Source of the DNA: Armillaria gallica | Taxonomy: Eukaryota > Basidiomycota > Agaricomycetes > Agaricales > Physalacriaceae | NCBI GenBank assembly: GCA_037576215.1 | Contig: JBANDB010000020.1 | Coordinates: 1,116,001 to 1,180,000 of the forward strand | Direction: 5' to 3' | DNA: 64,000 nucleotides | Shown here: positions 21,813-31,505 of the stretch, in pieces | How the letters are laid out: every line of letters begins with the position of its first letter | How positions within the stretch are numbered: the stretch's first letter is position 1 | Notes under the pieces: model-generated | What the model saw: only the letters and a program-made list of their open reading frames with translations | The model's database searches: none | What the model was told of the DNA's origin: nothing | Program-made: the position numbers and the translations under genes

Positions 21813-24280
21813 GTGGCCTCAGTAATGGGACGCATACACTTTATTGAATCAGAGATCGTTGCCCGCAATGAACATTTTCGGGCACAGGATACACCACCTA
21901 ATGCTCCCCTGCAGTTTGACCACAACATTACTGTGCACGATCTGAAGAATCTCCAAACCATATTCGCGCCTGTTCGGTGTCTTCCAAATGATGTCTTGCT
22001 ATGCATCTTCCAAATGTCCTTTGACCCAAGGGTCATACCTGAGGTGAAAATCACCCCTTGGATTTTTGATTATCTCTGTCATCATTAGAGGGGAGCACTC
22101 TCCCATTTTTTATGGACCATCGTACATTTTGTGCGCTACAATAACCTCTCTTCTGGTCAATTGAATTTATGTGAATATCTGCTTTCACTATCCAGATATT
22201 TGCCACTCTAAATCTGCATAAAAATATTTCGTCCTCGTTACACTGTGATGCTTTCCCGCTTTCTTGGTTCAGGTGATGATGAAAGTATTATCTGGGAGGA
22301 TCGATCTCACCATTCACACCGATGGTCTCATGTAAATCTCATCATAGGAGGCCCAGGGTCACCCCATTAATATGCAGTCTGTGTTTATTGACGCCCGATT
22401 TTACAAACCTTCTCATCGGTTATCTGCTTTCCTCAACTCTCCTTCTCCAGGACCTCACATTTGGCAGGACCATAGTCCTGTGGCAAGAACTTACTCGAGC
22501 GATGCCTCTTACCCAGCTCATCAGGATGGCCGTGACCGTACTGGTGCATAAACAAGATGATGCCAGCTTGAATTTTTATGCCTGCATGAAGGAGGCTGCT
22601 ATGTTGGAGGACCTGGAGTTTCTCATTTCACATCAGGGAGATTATGCTGTCCTACCATGCACTCCGACTTCGTATATTCAGCTCCTTTCCATCACTGTTA
22701 AAACAGCATCAAGAAGCTGACCTTGAATCATCTTTCTATTTTGGACTGGTGCTCAATTCCAAACCTGAAGGAATCAGCCATTCTTAGCAGGCAGGGGATC
22801 ATCTAGGTGGACCAACAGTCGAATCACCTTACCCAAGAGTCAGGTACCTCCTTCGCTTTTCAAAGTGCAAACATTCTTCTCCCTCCTACCAATGCTGCTT
22901 TCGACCTTCAGAGGCATCAGTCCACATATTTATGGATTCAAGATGCAGCAAGCCATCTGCTACAAACTACTACATAAAATCGCGTCGTCTGTGTTTTACC
23001 CGAAGGCTATGTTTGATGGAGAGGTGCTTCTGTATGTGTCACAAGATCTTGAGCTACCTTCTGGTGACAAAGGATCAGTAAGTCACACCTTCGCAGATAT
23101 TTCTTTCGCAAGCTCCTGATGGTGGCTGCAATAGTTTCTAGTAAGCCTGTCTGACAGGCAACAAAGTACTGTCCAAGAAGGTGCCCAAGGAATACATCAC
23201 ATTACAGTGACCAAAATTGTTGGACAGATGGTCAAACCTAGGCAGTAATTTGCATTCTTCGCAGATCCGTATGCCCTTCAACTACCCAGATGCTTATCAA
23301 TATCGACATTACAATGACTACCATGTACCAGAGTGGGAATGTCATCGATGTCAACTTATCATATATGAGATCTCACCAAGTCTGTGATCTGTGCTTCCAC
23401 ACTAAAGACGCCGAGTTCCATTCCCTGTTGGCTTTCCTCAAGGGCCTTGAAATCCAGTGCCAAACCCTGGACAATCACATGAAGACTGTCAAGAAACTCG
23501 TTATAAAGGGGGGTTGGTACGAGTTTGAGAGGGATGGGCATACCACGACTGTCGGTGTAAGTTCTCCTTTTCCCATAGTCTTTCAACTTCATGAGTAGAC
23601 CAGTCGCCAGGAATACTTCCGATCTGCGCACTCCATCCATTTACAGTTCCCTGATGTGTTCGGGGTCGTTACTTCCAGAAAAGACTCATCACATCCAATA
23701 GTCTACCCTGCAGAGCTATGCATCATCTTACCAGGCCAATTTTATAAGGGGCAACTCTCGAACCACATCATGAACGAGATGATGTCTTCTGCTACCATGA
23801 TCCATGATGTAAAACTCAAATGGATCATGGGGGATGGTGGCAATGGCTGGGGAACTGCCTCTCCGGTAAGCCCAAGTCTAACGAGCTCAGGTGACTGCAT
23901 GACCAATTGCCCCCAACAGATCCAAGGGTACAAGGGCTCCAAATACATCCAGGAGAGCAGCATGCAGATATCAATGTTGCCGCTACACCTCAGGGGAAGA
24001 ATGCTGCCCACACCCAAGATCACAATGGGAGGAGGAGAAATCGTACATGTGATTTAATGTGCTATGGAGAAGCCATATGCATCTGCCTTGCTGCTGCAGA
24101 ACGTAGAAAGCGACCAAGGAGGCTACAAGGCTGTACTTCTTGCTGCGCCTTTCCATTCGACTGGAATGACATATTCTCCTTTGCTGACTTCTCAAGCTCT
24201 TGAACAATCCTATGTCTGTCTCCACCCCACTCTACTACGGATGCCGTCGCCCTCAATTGATCCAGAGCACCTTGGTTGAT
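21813..24280 (+). pseudogene. Decayed F-box-like gene
   Basis: The first open segment (21,813-22,088) ends with APVRCLPNDVLLCIFQMSFD. This resembles the N-terminal F-box of the large basidiomycete F-box families, in which a short coiled-coil leader precedes an LP..VL..IF core. Later plus-strand pieces (22,480-22,790, 22,865-23,119, 23,290-23,598) have leucine-rich, repeat-like segments of the kind that follow such F-boxes, for example LSILDWCSIPNL. Frames change and stops intervene more often than 50-60 nt introns would explain. Such proteins recruit substrates to SCF ubiquitin ligases; whether this copy is expressed is doubtful. It begins right after the end of repeat copy A. Confidence 0.45.
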
Positions 24281-26069
24281 TTGCAACGGCTACTTCCTCT
24301 AGTATGTTGTTGATTACATATGAGGGTGCACAGAATGGCGGGAAGGACCACGAATTTAACTCTGTTTCGTATCATGGTAAAAGTTTGGATGACAGATGGT
24401 TAGTCAAAGTTTTGTCCCAAGAATGGAAGTCAGTTGAGAGGAAGATTGCTGTTTTGCTTGTAGGGAGACAGATGATCAATATACATACGTGAAGAGTCTG
24501 ATAGCCGGCACAGTATCAGAGAGATTATGCTCAGAGTCGTCTAGGATCAAGTGGACTTCTCCACGTCACCCGACACTGTCAGTGCCCAAAAACAGTGTTT
24601 TGGTCAGTCTATGATAGAATGTCCTGCCTTCTACTACACGGCAGGAATCTAGACCTTTGACAGCGAGTCTGAGGGTCTCCAGGATGGGAAGGCTCTCCTC
24701 ATGGACAATCTCTGAGAAGATGTGTACCCCTCCAAATCGCCCATCAAATCAACAGCCTCCCAATGTGCCGTATGGTCCCTGAGACTCTGAAGCCTCGAAA
24801 AACATATCCGAATCAATGGGGAAAACACGGACTATAACATGCAATGGGTTCAACCGGCGGTGATATTCCTGCAGGATGTTCTTATGCTCTTCGGTGCAGG
24901 CATTCTACCTATCAGTGGGAGTGACTCGAGACCAGGCGATGGTTTCAACAAATAGTGTGACGATCTCAGTATCGGATGTCACAAACATGCGTCCTCTGGA
25001 GCCGTGAAGTTCCCAACTATCTATGTGTGGATTTTCCACATCATTAGATCAGACGAGTGAGTGCTGTAGGAGAGCACAGACTTGATATGCTATTCAATGG
25101 AACATTGGCAAAGACGACCCTAGCTGGAGACAAGACGGCATGGGCGTGGCAAAGCTGGCACTGCAGAGGTTGTGGTAGGGCAGGTGGGGTGTTGCTGTGG
25201 GTGAGAATGTTGAGCATTGAGAAGAAGCAAGTTGCCGTCCATGCTTGTAAGAAGAGAGATGGACATTATGCATGTGTGCAGACTTTGATAGCTGGTACGA
25301 GGTCAGAGGGATTACGCTTGAAGTCGTCTAGAGTCGAGTGGGCAGAAGTAAGATGTTTGGTTATTTGTGCACTAGAAATTGATCAATTGTGACTTTAAGC
25401 TTCGACCCGTTCTTCTCACATCCTACGAGGTCGATATTGGGCACTCATTTGGCTAGCAGCGAGCGTCAAGCTACAGTGCCTTTATCATACACGAACTGGA
25501 AACATCCTAAGGTAAGGACTGCATCTATCTATGAGGAAGTATACTAAGCGAACGCTGCTGCTAGCATGCCGACTAACACTGTCATCGCAACATCGTTGAA
25601 GCAAAGGCTGAAGTATGGCTTGGATTTGTAGCCAGAGTAGAAATACGCTGATGAGAACACGGTAGGATGAAACTGAAGATGTGGAAAGCAAAACTGAGAG
25701 CATATTTTGAACAGCCGGGTAAGTGTGGTCGAGTGATTGTGTTACATCATTCTTCTGACTCAAATGTAGGGCTTGTTTGCCGAGCAGAGACTCGTGGAGT
25801 TGTCTTTCTGTCTTCCATTGACATACACTGATGTCATTCTCAGCGTTGCCTCCCGAAAGTCAGTTGATACCCACACCCATTGATTCTACAGAGAACGTCA
25901 ATGTTGTTGTCATTGAGGCTGGGAGTCATGACCTTGACTAATCAAAGTGATTAGCCATATTTACTCCAATGATATAACTTGAGCATTCAATTTGGTAGGA
26001 TCATCCAGATGTTTGAGGGAATTTGGAAGTGGGATGAGTAGTTCACAAGTCGTTCTGGGGCAAGGTGTT
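24281..26069. other. No clear gene; weak local duplication
   Basis: Segments at about 24,430-24,560 and 25,210-25,345 resemble each other in direct orientation: TGATAGCCGGCACAGTATCAG against TGATAGCTGGTACGAGGTCAG, then a shared AAGTCGTCTAG-type block. A 111-codon ORF (25,057-25,392) spans the second copy and has no known domain. Confidence 0.35.
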
Positions 26070-26645
26070 GGGTTTTTCTTGTTTTTGCATTGGCTCACAA
26101 TGTTATCGGTTTGAGTGTGTACATGTTGGGCTATCTTAAGAGTCATTCCGCTGGATGTTGTATGTGTGGCAGAAGTGGATGCCTTAAGATGTGATGCTCG
26201 ATATCTTTCCCTTCTTCCATTTCAAGACCCACACACCATGTCATGGCCTCAAACCCAAAGCTTCGATTGATTTCGCTGCTCTGCCTGCTTGTATTGATGA
26301 CGGTCCGATATGGTATTAAGATTTGCAGGTGACCTCGGGACGCCTCTGTCTTCAGATAGATATGCAATCAAAGGCTGATTGCTGTTGGTTCTCATTTCAT
26401 GTTCATTGGTGTCTCTGTCCATAGATTAGGCATTGTGCATATATGGGCAGCACTTGCAGAGACTCTATAATGTCTTAAGATAGGACAAGGGTAAACCTGA
26501 GGTATACCAGAAGTATCCTTGGACACTTATGCCTCAGTGGTGTTTCCGTTATATCCTGGGTCCTTCGAAGTAGCCAAACCATTTTATTTAGGACACGTCA
26601 GACTTGAAGCAAGAGACTATAAGGTCGATCTTAAGACTATTTACA
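26070..26645 (+). repeat. TTAAGAC-family segment, plus orientation
   Basis: The segment contains TATCTTAAGAGTC, CCTTAAGATGTG, GTCTTCAGAT, GTCTTAAGATAGG and GATCTTAAGAC. Positions 26,075-26,400 align with the reverse complement of 54,345-54,640. Shared blocks include GTTTGAGTGTGT, TTGGGCTATCTTA, AGTCATTCC, CCATGTCATG, CCTCAAACC and ATGCAATCAAAGGCT. Confidence 0.65.
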
Positions 26646-27429
26646 CTTGTATTGTAAGCATCACTCTAGTTCACTTGAGGAAATGGGTGTATTGATTGTA
26701 AACTCCGAGGGAGGTGTTTACTTTAAGACAATTCTTTGTCTTGACATTGGTATCCTATTTATTGGCTTAATTACTTAATATGTATTTTAGTTATTGTTTT
26801 CAAAGCACATATGACCATAAGAAAATTGCCTTCACGATGAATAATTATGAACTTACATGAATGGGAGGCCCTAGTCTCGTCTCCATCCCTGAGTTCCCTT
26901 TAATGAGCATGGAGGAATCGGTCCAGTCCACATGAGCGGAAATTGAAAACAGAGGGCAGGAAACTCACGGAAACTTTTTGTCTGCTGTTTTCACACTCTG
27001 CTCACGTGGCATGGCCCGATCCTCCCATGCAGGGAGGGACTGTGTCACCATGGTGAGGTGACATGGTGCTATGGATGCTGAGGAATGCCGACAGTCACAT
27101 GGCACTTCCGTGCTGAGGAACAAAACTCCGATTTCCAACCTGCGAGATGTGCCTCACAGTCATTATCTGTCGTCAATCTTTTGGGATACGGGTGACAAAG
27201 AAAACATTTGGAAGCGAATCATCCTGGGATGATCCAAGATTGATATACGCTATTATGGTGTCAGCCGTCGAAACGGAGAATCTCACATACATTTGTTATC
27301 AATTCTCGTAGACGACTAGCAAACATTATGGTGTTTCATGTGGAGCATCCGCATGCATATTAAGAGATCGCTTTCTTCTAAGTTCACGAGCAATCGTGTG
27401 TTTTACATTCTCCTTCCTCTTTTCTAGCT
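26646..27429. other. No recognisable gene
   Basis: Non-coding by inspection. It forms the left flank of the gypsy insertion. A further TTTAAGACAATTCTTTGTCTTGAC inverted motif at about 26,722 belongs to the TTAAGAC motif set. Confidence 0.4.
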
Positions 27430-27434
27430 GATCG
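27430..27434 (+). other. Target-site duplication GATCG (left)
   Basis: GATCG directly precedes the left LTR and recurs at 37,268-37,272 directly after the right LTR. A 5-bp duplication is normal for Ty3/gypsy integration. Confidence 0.95.
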
Positions 27435-27847
27435 TGTTATGCCCGGACTCGGGTGGAACAAGCAAGCGCTGATCAAGATATCCTCGCGTTCGGGTTGTAT
27501 CCTGATAGCGGCAATACTCGCAGACCTCTGAGTGCAAGCGGATAACGCGTAGCAAGAAGGGTGGAGAAAGTCCGGTATGTATTAACTTAGCTCGAAGCTA
27601 GGGTACATGGCTGAGAGCTACGCTACTTATATATCGTTCGGTTCGTTTCTAATAATAGTTCAGTCGTGCGGTTGTCGGACGATAAACGTCAGGCTGCTGT
27701 CCAGTATCCATGCGGTCGAGCTGTCATGCGTCTAAGGCGTGGATAGGAGCTGGTAGTCGTGTGGTCAATCGTGGTGCCGAGGCGCCGTGATAAGATATAG
27801 GGCCGAGGTGCCGAGATAAGATAAGAAAAAGTGGAAAAATCGTAACA
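27435..27847 (-). repeat. 3' LTR (left copy)
   Basis: It starts TGTTATGCCC and ends CGTAACA as written on the plus strand, giving the usual TG...CA ends. It is ungapped against 36,855-37,267 with about 19 differences. Confidence 0.97.
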
Positions 27848-27860
27848 TTACCCCCTCATT
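27848..27860 (-). other. Polypurine tract
   Basis: On the minus strand the bases just upstream of the 3' LTR read AATGAGGGGGTAA. The G-run is the likely plus-strand primer site. It is short but in the expected place. Confidence 0.65.
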
Positions 27861-28121
27861 AAAGGCAGGCGTCCCGACTGCCAGTAAGGTCGCTCCCGTA
27901 CGTCATCGTCATTCCTCCCTCTATAAGTGTGGGCCATGAAGGCTGCAACATGTCGGGTGAGGATAGGGTTTACCCCAGAGGACGAGGGATTTCTTCATGG
28001 TGGTGACGCGAGTGGTAACGGCAAGTCCTTATCTCGTCGGGCAGACCTGAGTCGTGAAAGTCGTAAGTGTTCGTTATGGGGCCCATAGCTATCCCCGTTA
28101 TAGGGCTCTCGACGCGTCCCA

Positions 28122-29996
28122 TCAGGGCTCGTCGTTTTCCGAGTCGCTCCGAGAGGAGTTCCAGTAGTCTTCGATGAGATACTTCCATGTCTCTCGATCT
28201 GGTTCCTCAACCCATCGTTCTTTTCCGTCTGCTCGCTGCGCCAAATAGAATATGACGCCGTCTTCGAATTTGACGTCGTTGATCTGTACGACGCGCTTGT
28301 GTTCTTTGGATTTGACTTCTGGGTGTCCGTCAATCGGGAAGTCGGGAGGATTCCCGTATAGTCCTAGGGAGTCTCCCCCGTATCCATCGTCGAATTCGTC
28401 GTCTTCCTTCTGCTGGGTTACGATTTCGTGTATGTTGACCCGGCGTACACTGTTCGCTCGGTCTTCATACTCTTGGATCGCTTCCTGGGCGTTGCCCATC
28501 TCGTCGTCGCGGACCCAGGAGTTGTGCTCCCGTGTCCATCCCTTCCACTTGACGAAGTAGTCAATGGTTTTTCGTGACTTTCGTCCTCGTGCTCCGCGCA
28601 CAGTGCGCGTTCGAGAGTCGAGGACTTCTTCGATTTCGTATTCTTCCTCATCCTCGATGAGGTCAGGTGGAGGTGGCGGTGGCAGCTCCTGGTTCGGGAA
28701 CGCTGGCGGCGTGTATGGGGTGAGCAGCTTCTCGTTGAAGCGCGGGTGAATCTTCCAGTGTGGCGGCAGTTTGAGCTTGTAAGCGCTGGCGCCAGTCTTT
28801 TTGAGGATTAGGAAAGGCCCGACGCGTTTGTCGTCGAGCTTTTTCTTTGGTCGCGGCAGGTGCAGGTTGGTCGCATCTAACCAGACGCGGTCGCCGACCT
28901 GATAGGGATGGGCGGCGCGCTTCTTCTTGTCGTACTGGGTCTTCATTCTTCCGGCGGCTTCTTCGAGGGCCTTCTGGGTTTCGGCATGGACTGTGGTCAT
29001 TTTAGTGACGAAGTCCTCGGCAGCGGGGTTCGATATGTGGTTGCTTCGTCGGGAGTCTGATAGGACTCGGGGGTTTCGTCCGTAAAGCACCATGAACAGG
29101 CTTTTGCCTGTCGCACTGTGGATACGGTTATTGTGCGCGAACTCTGCGAGCGGGAGCCAATCGCTCCAGTCGGTCTGTCGGTGGTTAACGAAGATGCGGA
29201 GATACTTCTCCACTTCTTGGTTTACCCGTTCGGTCTGTCCATCGGTCTGGGGGTGGAATGCCGTTGATGCGTTGGGCGTGATATCGAGCATTCGGTACAA
29301 TTCCTTCATGAACTTGGAGACGAACTGCGGCCCTCGGTCGGATATGACCACTTGTGGCATACCGTGGCGCGCATAGACGTGGTCTCGTAGGATTCGGGCC
29401 CATCCTTCGGCTGACAGCTGTGTGTTGCAGGCGACTGGGATGATGGCCTTTGAGAATCGGTCGACGATCATGAGGATCGCGTCGTTTCCATTCGAATCGG
29501 GTAGTCCGATGACCATGTCGACGGAGATATGCGTCCATGGTCCGACTGGTATCGCGTTTGGGTAGAGCGGTGCTGCCTTGGCGGCGGTGCTCGACTTCGT
29601 TCGTTGACAAGTTTCGCAGCCTTTGACGTAGGCTTCGACGTCTTTCTTCATCTTCGGCCACCAGTAATCGCGGAGCACTAGCTCCTTTGTCTTCTCGATT
29701 CCTGGGTGTCCGGCCGTGATGTGGTCGTGGTACTGGGAAATGATGTTGCCCCGTAGCGTCTTCTTGCGGGGTACGTAGGTCCTTTCGTCGCAGTAGAGGA
29801 GGCCGCCTCGGCGGGTGATTCCTCGTTCGTGAGCTAATGAGGCCGCAATGCCTTCATCCCAAAGCTCTTCTTGTCGGGTTGCTTCTTCAACTGTTTGCTG
29901 CGTTTCCGTCATCGTGGGCATGATGAGGGCTCGGAAGTGCGCGGCTTCGAGGACGACGATGTTGTCGTTGTCCTTGGTCCCTTGGTCGTGGTCGTG
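28122..29996 (-). CDS. Integrase with chromodomain (gypsy pol, C-terminal part)
   Basis: A 599-codon open frame starts at 29,921, with the same frame continuing upstream to the stop at 30,000. It has an HHCC zinc-binding region (His67, His72, Cys102, Cys105), then the catalytic triad Asp135, Asp195 and Glu231 with exactly 35 residues between the last two. A GPF motif at 368-370 is followed by a chromodomain at about 427-488 (DYFVKWKGW, then NSWV). Integrase inserts the cDNA, and chromodomains of this type steer it to marked chromatin. A further ~50 residues (about 541-588) have a chromo-like pattern ending in YLIEDYW. The frame has no internal stop and ends at 28,122. Confidence 0.95.
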   Translation of the reverse strand, partial: HDHDQGTKDNDNIVVLEAAHFRALIMPTMTETQQTVEEATRQEELWDEGIAASLAHERGITRRGGLLYCDERTYVPRKKTLRGNIISQYHDHITAGHPGIEKTKELVLRDYWWPKMKKDVEAYVKGCETCQRTKSSTAAKAAPLYPNAIPVGPWTHISVDMVIGLPDSNGNDAILMIVDRFSKAIIPVACNTQLSAEGWARILRDHVYARHGMPQVVISDRGPQFVSKFMKELYRMLDITPNASTAFHPQTDGQTERVNQEVEKYLRIFVNHRQTDWSDWLPLAEFAHNNRIHSATGKSLFMVLYGRNPRVLSDSRRSNHISNPAAEDFVTKMTTVHAETQKALEEAAGRMKTQYDKKKRAAHPYQVGDRVWLDATNLHLPRPKKKLDDKRVGPFLILKKTGASAYKLKLPPHWKIHPRFNEKLLTPYTPPAFPNQELPPPPPPDLIEDEEEYEIEEVLDSRTRTVRGARGRKSRKTIDYFVKWKGWTREHNSWVRDDEMGNAQEAIQEYEDRANSVRRVNIHEIVTQQKEDDEFDDGYGGDSLGLYGNPPDFPIDGHPEVKSKEHKRVVQINDVKFEDGVIFYLAQRADGKERWVEEPDRETWKYLIEDYWNSSRSDSENDEP

Positions 29997-29999
29997 TCG

Positions 30000-30569
30000 T
30001 CAGGAAAGCAAGTCGGCTTTCACGTTCTGGGCTCCAGGTTTGTGGAAGAGCTTGAAGTGGTATTCGGCGAGCTCCGTCACCCATCGCACTTGTCGTCGGT
30101 TTAGCTTCTGGGGGAGTCGGAAGTACTGGAGGTTCTGATGATCCGTCCAGATCTCTACGTCTTTCCCGGCGCCCATCAGGTAATGGCGCCATTCGGAGAG
30201 CGCCAGCATGATAGCGAGCAACTCTTTGTCGTAAATTTCGTAGTTCCTTTCCGTGACGCTAAGTGACTTCGACATGAAGGCCACTGGTCGCCATACCCCG
30301 TTCTGCTGCTGGCTAAGGACAGCGCCGACTGCTCCTTCACTGGCGTCGGCTTCGACTCTGAACGGGTCATCGTCGTTCGGGATGGCCAGGATCACGTCCT
30401 CGGCCATTCGTCGTTTCAGTTCCTGGAACGCCTTGTCCTGTTCGACGCCCCATTTCCACTCCACGTTGCCCGTGAGCTGCGTCAGCGGCTTGACAACCTT
30501 GGAGTACATCTTGATGAACTTCCGGTAGAAGTTCATGAATCCGAGGAACGACTGAAGTTCCTTCTTTCG
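30000..30569 (-). CDS. RNase H domain and connection (gypsy pol, middle part)
   Basis: This is the same frame as the reverse transcriptase and integrase. It begins with the thumb/connection (FLGFMNFYRKFI), followed by the RNase H catalytic pattern: Asp in VEADASEGAVGAVL, Glu in YDKELLAI and Asp in WTDHQNLQYF. It ends LFHKPGAQNVKADLLS and then TGA at 30,000-30,002, where the family normally has Arg (LLSRR). The next codon is CGA, so the stop is best read as CGA changed to TGA. A second TGA at 30,570-30,572 separates it from the reverse transcriptase. Confidence 0.9.
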   Translation of the reverse strand, partial: RKKELQSFLGFMNFYRKFIKMYSKVVKPLTQLTGNVEWKWGVEQDKAFQELKRRMAEDVILAIPNDDDPFRVEADASEGAVGAVLSQQQNGVWRPVAFMSKSLSVTERNYEIYDKELLAIMLALSEWRHYLMGAGKDVEIWTDHQNLQYFRLPQKLNRRQVRWVTELAEYHFKLFHKPGAQNVKADLLS

Positions 30570-31505
30570 TCATGGCGTCGGCCATTCAGCGATTCCCGCT
30601 ATCTTGACAGGGTCCATGCGTACGGAGTCCTGGCTGATGATCACTCCGAGGTACTCCATCTCGAGGACCTCGAATTCGCACTTCTCCGCTTTGAGGAAAA
30701 GTTTGTTTTCTCGAAGGCGCTGGAGGATGCGCCTTGCTATCTGTCGGTGCTCCCCCAGGTCTTTGGAGAAGATCAGGATGTCGTCCAGGTATATGGTGAC
30801 CTTGCCTTCGGCGATTAGGTCTTTGAAGATGTCGTTCATCATCCACTGGAAAGTCGCGGGCGAATTGGTGAGCCCGAAGAACATGACTGTCGGTTCGAAC
30901 AGTCCTCGATTCGTGCGGAAGGCGGCCTTGGCTTCGTCCCCTTCCTTGATTCGGACGTTGTTGTATCCCCAACGAACGTCGAGCTTGGTGAAGTACTTGG
31001 CTCCACGAAGCTTATCGATGAGCTCCGAAATGAGTGGGAGCGGGTATCGGTTCTTGATTGTCATCTCGTTCAGTTTTCGGTAGTCCTGAACTGGTCGCAG
31101 CGTGCCGTCCTTTTTCTTCACGAAGAAGAAGGGGGAGGCAAAGGGCGACTTGGACGGGCGAATACGGCCCGATTCGAGATTCTCGTCGAGGAACTTGTCG
31201 AGCTGTTCCTGTTCGTTTCGGTTCAAGGGGTAGACCTTGCAGTCCAAGGTCGACTTCGCGTTGGGGATCAGTTCGATGGCGTGGTCCCACGGTTTTCGTT
31301 CGGGAAGTTCGTCGAAGTTGTCTTTCGAGAACAAGTCGCGGAAGGAGTGGTAGTGCTCTGGTACCATCTCCTCGAAGGTCTTCTTGGGCCTGTCGGCATT
31401 AGCCTTGGCCGCTAGCTCGTTCGCGTGGTGCATGGCGCGAACTACTAGTTCTTCTTCCATTCGGATGGCGAGAATCGTTTCGCCTTCCTCAAGTTCTTCG
31501 TCCCA
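30570..31505 (-). CDS. Reverse transcriptase (gypsy pol)
   Basis: The frame covers the palm and fingers: an N-terminal extension (HYHSFRDLFSK), VYPLNRNEQEQL, the SPFASPFFFVKKKDGTLR block, DYRKLN, TKLDVRWGYNNVRI, FGLTNSPATFQ and the active-site box YLDD (30,780-30,791), then EMEYLGVIIS. All signature blocks of a Ty3/gypsy enzyme are present, so the fold was intact when the reading was last selected. It is closed at both ends by TGA (31,506 and 30,570) in what should be a continuous polyprotein. Confidence 0.95.
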   Translation of the reverse strand, partial: WDEELEEGETILAIRMEEELVVRAMHHANELAAKANADRPKKTFEEMVPEHYHSFRDLFSKDNFDELPERKPWDHAIELIPNAKSTLDCKVYPLNRNEQEQLDKFLDENLESGRIRPSKSPFASPFFFVKKKDGTLRPVQDYRKLNEMTIKNRYPLPLISELIDKLRGAKYFTKLDVRWGYNNVRIKEGDEAKAAFRTNRGLFEPTVMFFGLTNSPATFQWMMNDIFKDLIAEGKVTIYLDDILIFSKDLGEHRQIARRILQRLRENKLFLKAEKCEFEVLEMEYLGVIISQDSVRMDPVKIAGIAEWPTP

